64,000 nt of DNA from Acaryochloris sp. CCMEE 5410 (GTDB lineage Bacteria; Cyanobacteriota; Cyanobacteriia; Thermosynechococcales; Thermosynechococcaceae). The notes beneath the pieces were generated by a model. It saw only the letters and a list, made by a program, of their open reading frames with translations. It was not told where the DNA came from and did not search any database. Numbering within the stretch: position 1 is the stretch's first letter; every line of letters begins with the position of its first letter. Location of the stretch: NCBI RefSeq assembly GCF_000238775.2, contig NZ_AFEJ02000002.1:558001-622000 (forward strand), in the 5' to 3' direction. Of this stretch, positions 17,408 to 25,980 are shown in pieces. Position numbers and translations under genes: made by a program.

Positions 17408-19276
17408 TTAGGCGCGGGGCACGCTCTTGGCCACGCTCTCTAAGTCTCCCTCTAGAAATTTGGCTCTACAGGTAAACCGCTGAATTTTACCACTAGAGGT
17501 CTTGGGAATACTGCCGGGTTTGAGCAACAACAGGGCATGAATCTGCAGGTCATGGTCTTTGGCAACAGCTCGACGGATTTGAGTGAGAATATCTTTTTCG
17601 ACGGCGGCAGGTTCTGACTCTCCCGTCAGGCTGGTGGGGGGGACAAAATTATTGAGCTGAGGCGGTTGGGAAGAGGGCTTCTTGCCATTTTTTTGATAGC
17701 GGTTGATATAATTCCGCTCCAATTCCGCCACCACGACTAGCCGTTCTTCCCCGGCTTCCGTAATCGAAAATGCTGCAGCACAATTGGGTCGAATACCCGG
17801 ATAGCTTTGGACGACGGTCAACTCAATGTCCTGGGGATAATGATTACGGCCATTGATAATAATCACGTCCTTTAAGCGACCGGTCACAAACAGCTCGGAG
17901 CCCACCAAAAAGCCATAGTCTCCGGTGCGTAAAAAGGGGCCAGCTCCGGTATCGGCTAAATGAGCCTGAAAGGTTTGCCGAGATACGTCCGATTGCCGCC
18001 AGTATCCCTGGGCAATGCTTTGGCCAGACACCCAAATTTCGCCGACTTCTTCGGCTGGACATTGTTGGAGGGTTTCAGGATTAGCAATCACAATTTCTTG
18101 ACCTTGGAGGGCAGTGCCGCAGCCCACTAAGGTGCGAGCATCGGTATCTCCTAAGTGAGCAGAGACGACTTGATGTTGTTCTAAGGCTGCCCCTTGGACC
18201 GTTTTAAGCGCAGGTTTGGCCTGTCTCTGTCCCCCAGAAACGATCAGGGTGGCTTCGGCAAGGCCATAGCAGGGGAAAAAGGCTTCAGGCCGAAATCCGC
18301 AGGGAGCGAACTTGGTGGCAAAATCTTCGAGGGTTTGAGCACTGATGGGTTCTGCGCCATTAAAGGCCACCCGCCAAGAGCTTAGGTCCAGGGTTTCAAG
18401 CTGCTCTGGCTTGATCTTGCGCAGACATAAATCATAAGCAAAATTTGGCCCGCCGCTAGTGGTGGCTCGATAGCGAGAAATGGCTTGGAGCCAGCGAATC
18501 GGACTTTGCAAAAACATAAAGGGAGACATCAGGGCTACGGGGAATCCGCCGTATAAGGGCTGCAAAATCCCGCCGATTAAACCCATATCATGGTAGGGCG
18601 GTAGCCAAATCACCCCTTGGCACTGGGAACTGTGCTCAAAGCATTGGTGAATCAGCGCCAGGTTCTGCAACAGATTGTGATGGGTAATCATCACCCCTTT
18701 GGGCGTTGCGGTTGAGCCAGAGGTGTATTGAAGAAAGGCTAAATCTTGGCCCTGGGGATGAATCTCTTGCCAAGCTTGACGGGGTTCGGTGACGCTAAGG
18801 CTATCGGTGGCCAACCACTTTAGGGCCCTTAACTCTGGGGCATCAATCAACTGTCGTTCTAGCTTCGACAGAATTTGAGAGGTGGTCAGGGCAAAAATGG
18901 CTTGGGAGTCCGCGATCACACTCTGCAAGCGCATCAGGGAGCGATTCGGGCGGGGTGGATAAATGGGGACCGCCGTAACGCCTGCATAGAGGCAGCCAAA
19001 GAAAGCGGCAACATACTCTAATCCGGGCTGATAGACCAGTAGAGCGCGATCACCGGGTTGACAGGCAGACTGTAGCGCAGCTGCGATCGCACGGGCTTTG
19101 GCATCCAACTCCGCATAGGTCAGATGGAGGGTTTCTTCCTCGCCATCCACTAAAAAGGTGAAGCCTTGATGGCTAGGCTGGTGAGCGGCTCGATAGCGGA
19201 GTAAATCCACCAAACTGTCCACCTTTGGCGGACCCGTTGCTTCGACCTTGGCATCCCAATTTTTTGTTTCAGCCAC
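17408..19276 (-). CDS. Fatty acyl-AMP ligase (FAAL)-type adenylating enzyme 1
   Basis: About 622 residues if started at GTG 19276 (GGAG six bases upstream); ATG 19288 is the next choice, and the frame is open to 19396. Adenylation motifs are present: FLQYTSGSTATPKGVM, WLPPYHDMGLIGG, SGGPNFAYDLC, FNGAEPIS, PCYGLAEATL, LRTGDYGF and the terminal PKTSSGKIQR lysine motif. The combination HDMGLIGG and GGPNFAYDLC is typical of long-chain fatty acyl-AMP ligases, which load acyl groups onto an ACP instead of CoA. It lies between the hydroxylase genes and the ACP gene. Confidence 0.85.
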   Translation of the reverse strand: MAETKNWDAKVEATGPPKVDSLVDLLRYRAAHQPSHQGFTFLVDGEEETLHLTYAELDAKARAIAAALQSACQPGDRALLVYQPGLEYVAAFFGCLYAGVTAVPIYPPRPNRSLMRLQSVIADSQAIFALTTSQILSKLERQLIDAPELRALKWLATDSLSVTEPRQAWQEIHPQGQDLAFLQYTSGSTATPKGVMITHHNLLQNLALIHQCFEHSSQCQGVIWLPPYHDMGLIGGILQPLYGGFPVALMSPFMFLQSPIRWLQAISRYRATTSGGPNFAYDLCLRKIKPEQLETLDLSSWRVAFNGAEPISAQTLEDFATKFAPCGFRPEAFFPCYGLAEATLIVSGGQRQAKPALKTVQGAALEQHQVVSAHLGDTDARTLVGCGTALQGQEIVIANPETLQQCPAEEVGEIWVSGQSIAQGYWRQSDVSRQTFQAHLADTGAGPFLRTGDYGFLVGSELFVTGRLKDVIIINGRNHYPQDIELTVVQSYPGIRPNCAAAFSITEAGEERLVVVAELERNYINRYQKNGKKPSSQPPQLNNFVPPTSLTGESEPAAVEKDILTQIRRAVAKDHDLQIHALLLLKPGSIPKTSSGKIQRFTCRAKFLEGDLESVAKSVPRA

Positions 19277-19301
19277 GTTATACTCCATCCTGACTACAGG
19301 A

Positions 19302-20084
19302 TTATGAATTCGTTTTCGATTTGAACAGCCCTTGTAACCGCTGGTCCCATTTCTTTTGATTGGTCTCGGCATCCTTGATATAGGGAGACCAGGCAATCAG
19401 CTGAATAATAAATTGATTCAGCAGGGATGCAGGGAATTTGAGGGGACGGACAATATCAACAAAAAGAACCACCCGAACTTCGTCGGTATTATTCCAGGCT
19501 TCGTGCTCGAAGGAGTCATCGAACACGAGGCTCTTGCCTTCTTGCCAATGGCGGACATCTTCTCCCACTCGAATCCCACAGTCTGAGGCAGCCTCAGGAA
19601 TGATCAAGCCCAAATGGTAGCGCAGCACCCCATTAAACGGACCTCGGTGGGGTGGGATTTGCTTTTGGGGCAGCAAAATCGAGAAAAAAGCCGTCTTCAC
19701 CCCGGGGATACTGGACAACAGCTTGGCCGTTTCCGGGCAGAGGCGACAGTTTTGCTCTGCCGTCACTCCATAGGCATAGAAGAAAAAGGTTTTCCAGCGC
19801 TGATCATTGGTGATGTTGTACTGATCCGGGGAAATATCTTGAAAATTTGGTAGGTCGTCTCTATATTTAAGAATCTCATCGAGTTCCTTGCGAATCACCT
19901 GCCAGTTATCTTCGAAGGTTTTGACCCATGCAAACTGATCAGGATCGAAGAAGGTTGAGTTGCCCACTAAAGAAGAGGTTCGGATGATCCGCTCCAACTG
20001 ACGCAACAAGCCTTCTCCTGCTTTGAGGGCAACCTCACGGTTCTTGGTTTTGAAATCGGTGTAAAACTGGCTCAATGCACTCAT
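19302..20084 (-). CDS. Aspartyl/asparaginyl beta-hydroxylase (LpxO)-family oxygenase, copy C
   Basis: 260 residues. The Asp_Arg_Hydrox-type core is clear: FFSILLPQKQIPPHRGPFNG with the first iron-binding His, RYHLGLIIPE, CGIRVGEDVRHWQEG, then FDDSFEHEAWN with the second iron His and RVVLFVDIVRP carrying the 2-oxoglutarate-binding Arg. A conserved NCRLCPET motif upstream is shared with the two neighbouring paralogs. Family members are Fe(II)/2-oxoglutarate hydroxylases acting on aspartyl residues or on lipid acyl chains (LpxO). The setting, between acyl-AMP ligases, favours a lipid or acyl substrate. It is last of three tandem paralogs. Confidence 0.82.
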   Translation of the reverse strand: MSALSQFYTDFKTKNREVALKAGEGLLRQLERIIRTSSLVGNSTFFDPDQFAWVKTFEDNWQVIRKELDEILKYRDDLPNFQDISPDQYNITNDQRWKTFFFYAYGVTAEQNCRLCPETAKLLSSIPGVKTAFFSILLPQKQIPPHRGPFNGVLRYHLGLIIPEAASDCGIRVGEDVRHWQEGKSLVFDDSFEHEAWNNTDEVRVVLFVDIVRPLKFPASLLNQFIIQLIAWSPYIKDAETNQKKWDQRLQGLFKSKTNS

Positions 20085-20157
20085 AAGTTAGGGCTTAGAA
20101 ATCAACAATCGGGCGCATTAACACTCCAGCCAATGTACACCATGATCTGTCACGACG

Positions 20158-20928
20158 CTATTGGGTCCCTTTCGCAGCCAATACGGCATCCAATCGCTTG
20201 TCCCATTTCTTTTGATTGGCGGCTGCGCCTTGAATATAGGGGGACCAAGAGAAGAGTTGAATCACGGCTTGGTTCAGCAGAGAGATGGGAAATTTGACGG
20301 GTCGGACCACATCCAAGAACAGGACAACGCGCACACTATCCGTGTCGTTCCAGGCCGTATGTTCGAAGGAATCATCGAAGACGAGACTTTGGCCTTCTTG
20401 CCAATGGCGAATATCCTTACCGACACGAATACCGCATTGGTCTGTGGCCTCCGGCACCATCAACCCGAGGTGATAGCGCAGCACCCCGTTATAGGGCCCC
20501 CGATGAGGCGGGATGCGCTGATGGGGCAGCAAAATCGAGAAAAAGGCAGTTTTCAACCCCGGAATTTGTTCGATCAGCCGGGTGGTTTCCGGGCAGCGAT
20601 CGCAATTCTTTTCGGCTTTAATCCCGTAGGCGTAGAAGGCGAACATTTTCCACTGGGTATCTTTGGTGAGGTCGGCGTCATACTCCACCAACTCTTCAAA
20701 ATTGGGCAATGCCTCTTGATATTGAAGAACCTGTTCCAGTTCCTGACGAATGGTTCGCCAGTTCTGTTCCAAAAGAGGGACCCAGCTAAATATTTGGGGG
20801 TCAAAGAAGGTTTTGTGGCCCACAAGGGACGAACGCGAAACCAAACCCCCAATATGCTTGCGCATTAAAGTTTCGAGAAATTCTTTCACAGGACTGTATT
20901 CCAATGATGTGTTGACTATATTAATCAA
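20158..20928 (-). CDS. Aspartyl/asparaginyl beta-hydroxylase (LpxO)-family oxygenase, copy B
   Basis: 256 residues. It is very similar to copy C through the core (IPPHRGPYNGVLRYHLGL, CGIRVGKDIRHWQEG, FDDSFEHTAWN, RVVLFLDVVRP) and has NCDRCPET. Both iron His and the 2-oxoglutarate Arg are kept. Its N-terminus (INIVNTSLEYSPVKEFLETL) differs from the other two. It overlaps the end of copy A by 8 bases; the first codon is TTG with AAGGA immediately upstream, so a slightly later start is possible. The same fatty-acyl or lipid hydroxylation role is inferred. Confidence 0.8.
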   Translation of the reverse strand: MINIVNTSLEYSPVKEFLETLMRKHIGGLVSRSSLVGHKTFFDPQIFSWVPLLEQNWRTIRQELEQVLQYQEALPNFEELVEYDADLTKDTQWKMFAFYAYGIKAEKNCDRCPETTRLIEQIPGLKTAFFSILLPHQRIPPHRGPYNGVLRYHLGLMVPEATDQCGIRVGKDIRHWQEGQSLVFDDSFEHTAWNDTDSVRVVLFLDVVRPVKFPISLLNQAVIQLFSWSPYIQGAAANQKKWDKRLDAVLAAKGTQ

Positions 20929-21730
20929 TCCTTAACGTTTGATGCCTAACGCTGGCATCAGAATGTTTCATAATCGCGCCTAGGCGCTGTTCCCACTGGT
21001 TTTGAAGCTTTTTAGCATCCTGGACAAAAGGCGACCAGGAAATTAGGCGAATCAGGGTCTGATTGAGCAGCGAGACAGGAAATCGCAGGGGGCGGATCAC
21101 ATCAATAATCAGGACAACCCGCACCTCGTCGCTATCGTTCCAAACCTCATGGGGAAATCGATCATCAAAGACTAACCCCTGCCCCTGCTGCCAATGGCGA
21201 ATTTGGTCTGCCACCCGGAGACGACATTGAGTTTCTGGTTGAGGCACTTTCAGGGCCAGATGGTACCGAACCACCCCCTTAAAGACCCCGCAATGCTCGG
21301 GAATATGTTTATGGGGCAGCAGGATAGAGAAAAAGGCCGTTTTCATGCCCGGAATCGATTCAATCAGCTGGCTGGTTTGAGGACAGCGGGCGCAGTTCTG
21401 GGCCGCTTTCACCCCAAAGGCATAGAAGAAGAAGGTCTTCCAGCGATCGTCTTGGGTGAGACGATACTGATCCGGCGATAAATCTTGGAAATTGGGCAGC
21501 TCATCTTGATATTGGAGAATATCCTCCAATTCTTGGGCAATGGTGGGCCAGTTATGTTCTAGCTGCTTGACCCAGGGGAACGGTTGAGTCTCGATAAACG
21601 GCGTATTGCCCACTAGGGAGTGGGACTCGATTAGACCTTCGAACCGCCGCAGGAGCTGCTCGGCTGCCTTGAGAAAGCGTTGGCGAATTTTGGCCTGCCA
21701 ATTTCCATCCGGTTGACTGAGAACATTCAT
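20921..21730 (-). CDS. Aspartyl/asparaginyl beta-hydroxylase (LpxO)-family oxygenase, copy A
   Basis: 269 residues from ATG 21728-21730. Most divergent of the three: the first iron-ligand block reads IPEHCGVFKGVVRYHLAL (Cys where the others have Arg), the second FDDRFPHEVWN, with RVVLIIDVIRP after it, and the shared motif NCARCPQT. Iron His residues and the 2-oxoglutarate Arg remain, so it should be active, perhaps on another position or substrate. It is the first of the three hydroxylases after the upstream acyl-AMP ligase gene, separated from it by 73 nt. Confidence 0.8.
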   Translation of the reverse strand: MNVLSQPDGNWQAKIRQRFLKAAEQLLRRFEGLIESHSLVGNTPFIETQPFPWVKQLEHNWPTIAQELEDILQYQDELPNFQDLSPDQYRLTQDDRWKTFFFYAFGVKAAQNCARCPQTSQLIESIPGMKTAFFSILLPHKHIPEHCGVFKGVVRYHLALKVPQPETQCRLRVADQIRHWQQGQGLVFDDRFPHEVWNDSDEVRVVLIIDVIRPLRFPVSLLNQTLIRLISWSPFVQDAKKLQNQWEQRLGAIMKHSDASVRHQTLRID

Positions 21731-21803
21731 AGCACTGGAGTTTTGGGGTAGACAATCGGTCCTTGGCTTGCACCAAGGAGGACAATATTCGGGGAACTTT
21801 AAA

Positions 21804-23597
21804 TTACGGTTGATTCGCAGCCATAGGCGCCATCAAATCGGAGATATTACCTTGGGTTTCTTGTTTCCACTCGGCAACCGGTTGAAAGCTGCTTTCTAAA
21901 AATTTAGTCCGACAAGCACGGCGTTGAATCTTGCCACTAGAGGTTTTGGGAATTGCACCTGGCTTGAGGAGCAATACGGCATAGACTTCAGCCATATGGT
22001 CCTCGGCAATGGCTAAACGAATCGCTCCGATAACCTCTTCGACGGGGAGGCGTCGGAAAAAGTTTCGTTCCACCTCATGGACAATCACCAAATGCTCTTC
22101 ACCATTCAGGGGAATGGAAAAAGCGGCACCATGATTGGGTCGGAGAGCAGGATGACATTGCTCCACGGTCTGTTCAATCAGCTGGGGATATTGGTTCCGA
22201 CCCCAGATAATCATCAAATCTTTAATCCGGCCCGTGATATAAACTTCGCCATCCTGAACAAAGCCTAAGTCTCCGGTCCGTAGGAAGGGGCCTTCTCCGG
22301 TATCGGCTAAGCGGGCTTGAAAGGTCTCGGCGGTGACGTCGGGTTTGTTCCAGTAGCCTTTGCCCACGCCATCCCCGGCAACCCAAATCTCACCGACTTG
22401 ATTTTCCGCACATTTAGTCAGGGTATCGGGATTTGCGATCGCAACCTGATCCCCTAACCACATACGACCACAGCCGATAATCGCCTGGGCCTTGTCTGAC
22501 GCTGGCTCTACAGGAACCACCTTGTTTTCGGCCAAAGCCGTACTGTCAAGATAACGAACGATGGGGGGCTCCGACTTTAGGCCCCCAGAGATAAAGAGGG
22601 TGGTTTCAGCCATACCATAGCAGGGATAAAAGGCTTCTCGCCGGAAACCACAGGGACCAAAGAAGTCCACAAATTGATCCAGGGTATCGGCTTTGATCGG
22701 TTCTGCCCCGGAAAAGGCCACTTCCCATTTGCTTAGATCCAACTGGTCTCGCTGCTGCGGCTTCACCTTCTGGCAAAGTAAATCGTAGGCAAAATTGGGA
22801 CCGCCGCTGGTGGTTGCCCCATATTTGGATACGGCCTCTAACCACAAAATCGGTTTTTGGATCAGGGCAATCGGCGACATCAGGGTGACCGGGAAGCCAC
22901 CATATAAAGGTTGGAGGACGCCCCCGACCAGCCCCATATCGTGGAATAGGGGCAGCCAAATCACCCCCTGACTCTGGTCGGAATGGCCAAAGCTCTCATA
23001 GATCATCTTGGAGTTATGGAGCATATTGCCATGGGTGACCATCACCCCTTTCGGATCTCCGGTGGAACCCGAGGTGTACTGCAAGAAGGCGAGGGTATCG
23101 GTCTCTAACTCCGGCTGAGTCCAGGCAGAGGCTTGATCCGTGGGTACGGTATCCGTTGCCAGCCAGGTGAGCTGATTCAAATACGGGGCTAAATCAGGAT
23201 TCTTTTTGAGCTGGTTTTTCAGATGCTCTAAAAATCCTGCCGTGGAGACCAGCACCGTGGCTTCTGAGGCTTTGGCCCGGATTTGAAGTTTGGCAATGGC
23301 TTCGGGCTTCCGGGGTGGATTATCGGTGACGGCCACCACTCCGGCATAGAGACAGCCAAAAAACGCGGACACAAATTCCAGTCCGGCATCGTAGGGATAA
23401 ACGACCAGAACGTTGGTGCCTCGGGCGGTTAGGGCCTGTATTGCGGCTGCAATTGCCCGAGCCTGCAAATCCAAGGTGGCGTAGGTGAGGGTCCCGGATT
23501 CGTTTTTGCCGTCGGCCAAAAAGGTATAGGCCGTTAAATCAGACTGGAGCTGAGACCGCTCTCGCAGTAAGTCGACTAGGGTTGAAGGTTGGGTCAT
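21804..23597 (-). CDS. Fatty acyl-AMP ligase (FAAL)-type adenylating enzyme 2
   Basis: 597 residues from ATG 23597. Motifs parallel the other ligase: FLQYTSGSTGDPKGVMVTH, WLPLFHDMGLVGG, SGGPNFAYDLL, FSGAEPI, PCYGMAETTLF, LRTGDLGFV, GRNQYPQLIEQTVE and the terminal PKTSSGKIQRR. These are the adenylation motifs with the FAAL-type HDMGLVGG/GGPNFAYDLL signature. It starts the minus-strand cluster and would activate a free fatty acid as acyl-AMP for transfer to a carrier protein. With only one ACP gene nearby, both ligases may load the same ACP with different acids, or one may feed an N-acyl transfer. The ribosome binding site is weak. Confidence 0.86.
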   Translation of the reverse strand: MTQPSTLVDLLRERSQLQSDLTAYTFLADGKNESGTLTYATLDLQARAIAAAIQALTARGTNVLVVYPYDAGLEFVSAFFGCLYAGVVAVTDNPPRKPEAIAKLQIRAKASEATVLVSTAGFLEHLKNQLKKNPDLAPYLNQLTWLATDTVPTDQASAWTQPELETDTLAFLQYTSGSTGDPKGVMVTHGNMLHNSKMIYESFGHSDQSQGVIWLPLFHDMGLVGGVLQPLYGGFPVTLMSPIALIQKPILWLEAVSKYGATTSGGPNFAYDLLCQKVKPQQRDQLDLSKWEVAFSGAEPIKADTLDQFVDFFGPCGFRREAFYPCYGMAETTLFISGGLKSEPPIVRYLDSTALAENKVVPVEPASDKAQAIIGCGRMWLGDQVAIANPDTLTKCAENQVGEIWVAGDGVGKGYWNKPDVTAETFQARLADTGEGPFLRTGDLGFVQDGEVYITGRIKDLMIIWGRNQYPQLIEQTVEQCHPALRPNHGAAFSIPLNGEEHLVIVHEVERNFFRRLPVEEVIGAIRLAIAEDHMAEVYAVLLLKPGAIPKTSSGKIQRRACRTKFLESSFQPVAEWKQETQGNISDLMAPMAANQP

Positions 23598-24379
23598 AGG
23601 GTCAAAATCTGCAGTAGCAAAATCCTAAATTTGAGCATATAAACCCGCTAGTACTTACATCACAATGAAGGCGGATCTGCATCACATTACTGTAGTTTAG
23701 GGATGCTTTAGACTTCAAGTATTCTGGCGTACAGTTGGCAGTGAATGGCTCTTCCTTGGACGTGCCATTGCCCCTCTAGTTCCTTCTAAAAGATGGATTT
23801 GACGATCAACTGTGACGGTCAATTTTGTTGCATATGCGACCCAGAAATCACATTTTCACTGTCCATACTAGCGATAGTTAATGATGAGTGAGGATGCGTT
23901 TTTGGCTTAAGTCCCAGGCAGGGAATTCCTCAGTTTTGAAGCTGTTGCATCGCACTTCTCAGACCTTGCTGCCAAGACAAATGCTCCCTAAAAAGGGATA
24001 ATGGCAACAAAATACAAGGAGGATTAAGCCTCTAAAAGTCTGTTCACCTTGGAGAAATCAACCCTTAGAAATAATGACTTCCCTGGATTCACGAGGGACA
24101 AGTTTAGATCTAAAAAAACAATCCATTTCTATTGGTTAATCTAGGCTTTGATTGTCCAGGCCACAGAATGATTCTACTCAAAACCTCAACGCGTTTGCAT
24201 AGAGAGATGATGCAGATAACTTTTTCCCAAAGTAAAAAGAATGATTGGAGAATTGGCGATCAGCATCTCTAGGCAGAGTATTAGACCCATCAGTGGAGAA
24301 GGAGACGAATCTTGCAGATATCAAAGTTGTTATTCCCCCATTCAACCGCTCATGCCAAGTCTCATCTTGCTGCAAACCA
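23598..24379. other. Divergent intergenic region, likely promoter area
   Basis: About 780 bases between the acyl-AMP ligase gene (minus) and the flippase-like gene (plus). I see no supported gene; the few short open frames lack binding sites and motifs. It should contain the promoters of both transcription units, although I cannot name the boxes. The frame of the plus-strand gene is open from 24245, but the extra residues look non-coding. Confidence 0.5.
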
Positions 24380-25393
24380 ATGAATAAGTTTTGGCATAAG
24401 AAAACGTTTGTCCGTCTCTTAATGCTGTTTTGCGTTGGACTTGGACTCGCTTTTCTGTTTCAAAAAATCAATCTCCAAGGCCGTGATTTGCTAGAAGCAT
24501 TTCAACGGTTTAGTCCCGAAATGCTCGTGCTAATGCTAGGGGTTACATTAGTGCAAATGGTGTTTCAGGTAACTCGCTTATGGGTGCTTTGTCCCCAAGC
24601 GGCTGGGGTGAGTTGGGCACAAGCGGCGAATACCTATGTATCAGGCCAGTTTATTGGCAATTTTGTGCTTAGCCAAGCTGGACATGCCGTCAAAATTGCC
24701 CTGTTGCGCAAGGATAAAGATGCGAAGGGCCGCAAGATTGATGCGGCTGAAGCCACGGCGGTTATTTTAGTGGATAAGGTGCTGGATGTTGGCATCTTGG
24801 TCACCTTAGCAGTGCTATCCGCCTTACAAGTCTCTGTCGGGCTACCCCAGGTTGATTGGTGGGAGAAAGGCATTATTGTTCTGATCGGCATTCCTTTTCT
24901 GGGGATTGCCTTGTGGGCACTTCAGCGAAGTTTGCGCCAACGGTTCCCCAAACTACGGCAGTGGCTTCGTAAGTTTAAGGTCGGACTGGCAGTGATTCGT
25001 AATCCTCTCCAAATTCGCAATGCTGCGGTCATGGACTTGGGGGATTGGTTTACGGAATGTCTGCTGCTGCAGCTATTGTGTATGGCTCAAGGCCATGTTC
25101 TGTCCTTACCACAGCTTTTAATTTGTCTGTTTATTCTGAATCTGGGGCTGACGGTGCCAACCACGATGGCGAACTTGGGCACCTATGAAGCGGCCTTGGC
25201 GTTTTCTCTGAATGGTATGGGGGTTCCTTTGGCACAAAGTGTCGTGATTGCCACGATGTTTCATGCCTACCAGCTGTTTGGATTACCGGTGTGGATGTTT
25301 ATCCAAAAATTGAGTGTTCGCTTCTCACCCAAGTTGGATTCTGCGGTGCCTATTCCTGTCCCTCAAGAGCGGCCTAAAGTTACGTCCAAGTAA
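24380..25393 (+). CDS. Lysylphosphatidylglycerol-synthase-TM/flippase-like membrane protein
   Basis: About 337 residues from ATG 24380 (MNKFWHKKTFVRLL...), which is the best start because the upstream part of the frame is non-membrane and unusual. Seven or eight hydrophobic segments carry the LPG_synthase_TM/UPF0104 pattern: VTRLWVLCPQAAG, QFIGNFVLSQAGHAVKIALLRKD, ATAVILVDKVLDVG, and near the end VPTTMANLGTYEAALAFSL. In MprF the corresponding domain flips modified lipids across the membrane; the aminoacyl-transferase domain is absent here. Placed divergently to a lipid-type cluster, it could export or flip the product, but that is inference. Confidence 0.75.
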   Translation: MNKFWHKKTFVRLLMLFCVGLGLAFLFQKINLQGRDLLEAFQRFSPEMLVLMLGVTLVQMVFQVTRLWVLCPQAAGVSWAQAANTYVSGQFIGNFVLSQAGHAVKIALLRKDKDAKGRKIDAAEATAVILVDKVLDVGILVTLAVLSALQVSVGLPQVDWWEKGIIVLIGIPFLGIALWALQRSLRQRFPKLRQWLRKFKVGLAVIRNPLQIRNAAVMDLGDWFTECLLLQLLCMAQGHVLSLPQLLICLFILNLGLTVPTTMANLGTYEAALAFSLNGMGVPLAQSVVIATMFHAYQLFGLPVWMFIQKLSVRFSPKLDSAVPIPVPQERPKVTSK

Positions 25394-25494
25394 TTTCTTA
25401 CAGGATAAAAATTAAAGCCGTTGCCCTCTGTCGTCATCATGAGCCGCGTTGAGAAGCTGTTTTGGACGCTCAGTTAAACTTTGCATTCGCTCCC

Positions 25495-25521
25495 TAACTC
25501 CCCCATCTTGGGGGACTTTGA
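25495..25521 (+). repeat. Palindromic inverted repeat, left copy
   Basis: A 27-base unit beginning TAACTCCCCCATCTTGGGGG and ending ACTTTGA. It is itself a short hairpin (CCCCCA...TGGGGG) and matches in inverted orientation the copy at 25954-25980, with only a few mismatches. The two copies enclose the DUF559 pseudogene exactly, its stop codon touching this repeat. Confidence 0.75.
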
Positions 25522-25908
25522 CTATCGATCAATACTTTTCTTACTCGCATATTGGATATGCTGAAGTACAGGATCTAGGTGGTGCATAACGTCTGAGTTA
25601 TGGAATCGGATTACTCGGGAACCAAGCTGGTTGAGCTGCTCAGTACGGGCTTTATCGTATTCCACCTGCTGATTGTGGATGTCGCCGTCTAGCTCAATCA
25701 CTCATCGGCATTGGGGACAGTGAAAATCGACAATGAACGAGCCAATGGCGTGTTGGCAGCGGAATTTTAGACCGCTGAGTTGACGTTTTTGCAGTGCTTT
25801 CCACAGCTTTTGTTCTGCGGTCGCCGGATTTATTCTTAGTCGTCGCGCGGCGGCAATGGCTGGGGTCGTGCCGCGAATGTGGTGGTGTTGCGTCTGCTAT
25901 TCTCGCAT
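25522..25908 (-). pseudogene. DUF559 (VSR-like endonuclease fold) gene, inactivated
   Basis: The minus-strand frame from ATG 25908 to TAG 25522-25524 would encode about 128 residues typical of DUF559: HHIRGTTPAIAAARRLRINP, AEQKLWKALQKRQLSGLKFR, IGSFIVDFHCP, VIELDGDIH and RVIRFHNSDV. Two in-frame stops break it: TAG at codon 4 (25897-25899) and TGA at codon 69 (25702-25704), where the family has a hydrophobic residue before VIELDG. The protein family has a restriction-endonuclease-like fold of unknown role. It is framed by inverted palindromic repeats. Confidence 0.8.
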
Positions 25909-25953
25909 CTTGTTACCCCTAACCCTGTCTCCCATCTCGGATAATCATAAATC

Positions 25954-25980
25954 TCAAAGTCCCCCAGAATGGGGGATTTA
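25954..25980 (-). repeat. Palindromic inverted repeat, right copy
   Basis: Inverted counterpart of 25495-25521; its minus-strand reading begins TAAATCCCCCATTCTGGGGG and ends ACTTTGA. It abuts the interrupted ISAs1-type transposase, which begins immediately to the right. Confidence 0.75.

Noticed and set aside
19302-21730. The three hydroxylases as lipid A modifying LpxO
   Set aside because: Family similarity is clear, but no lipid A genes are near; the acyl-AMP ligase/ACP setting fits another acyl substrate better. Not excluded.
24178-24375. 65-residue minus-strand open frame
   Set aside because: No binding site, no motif, antisense to the region before the flippase-like gene.
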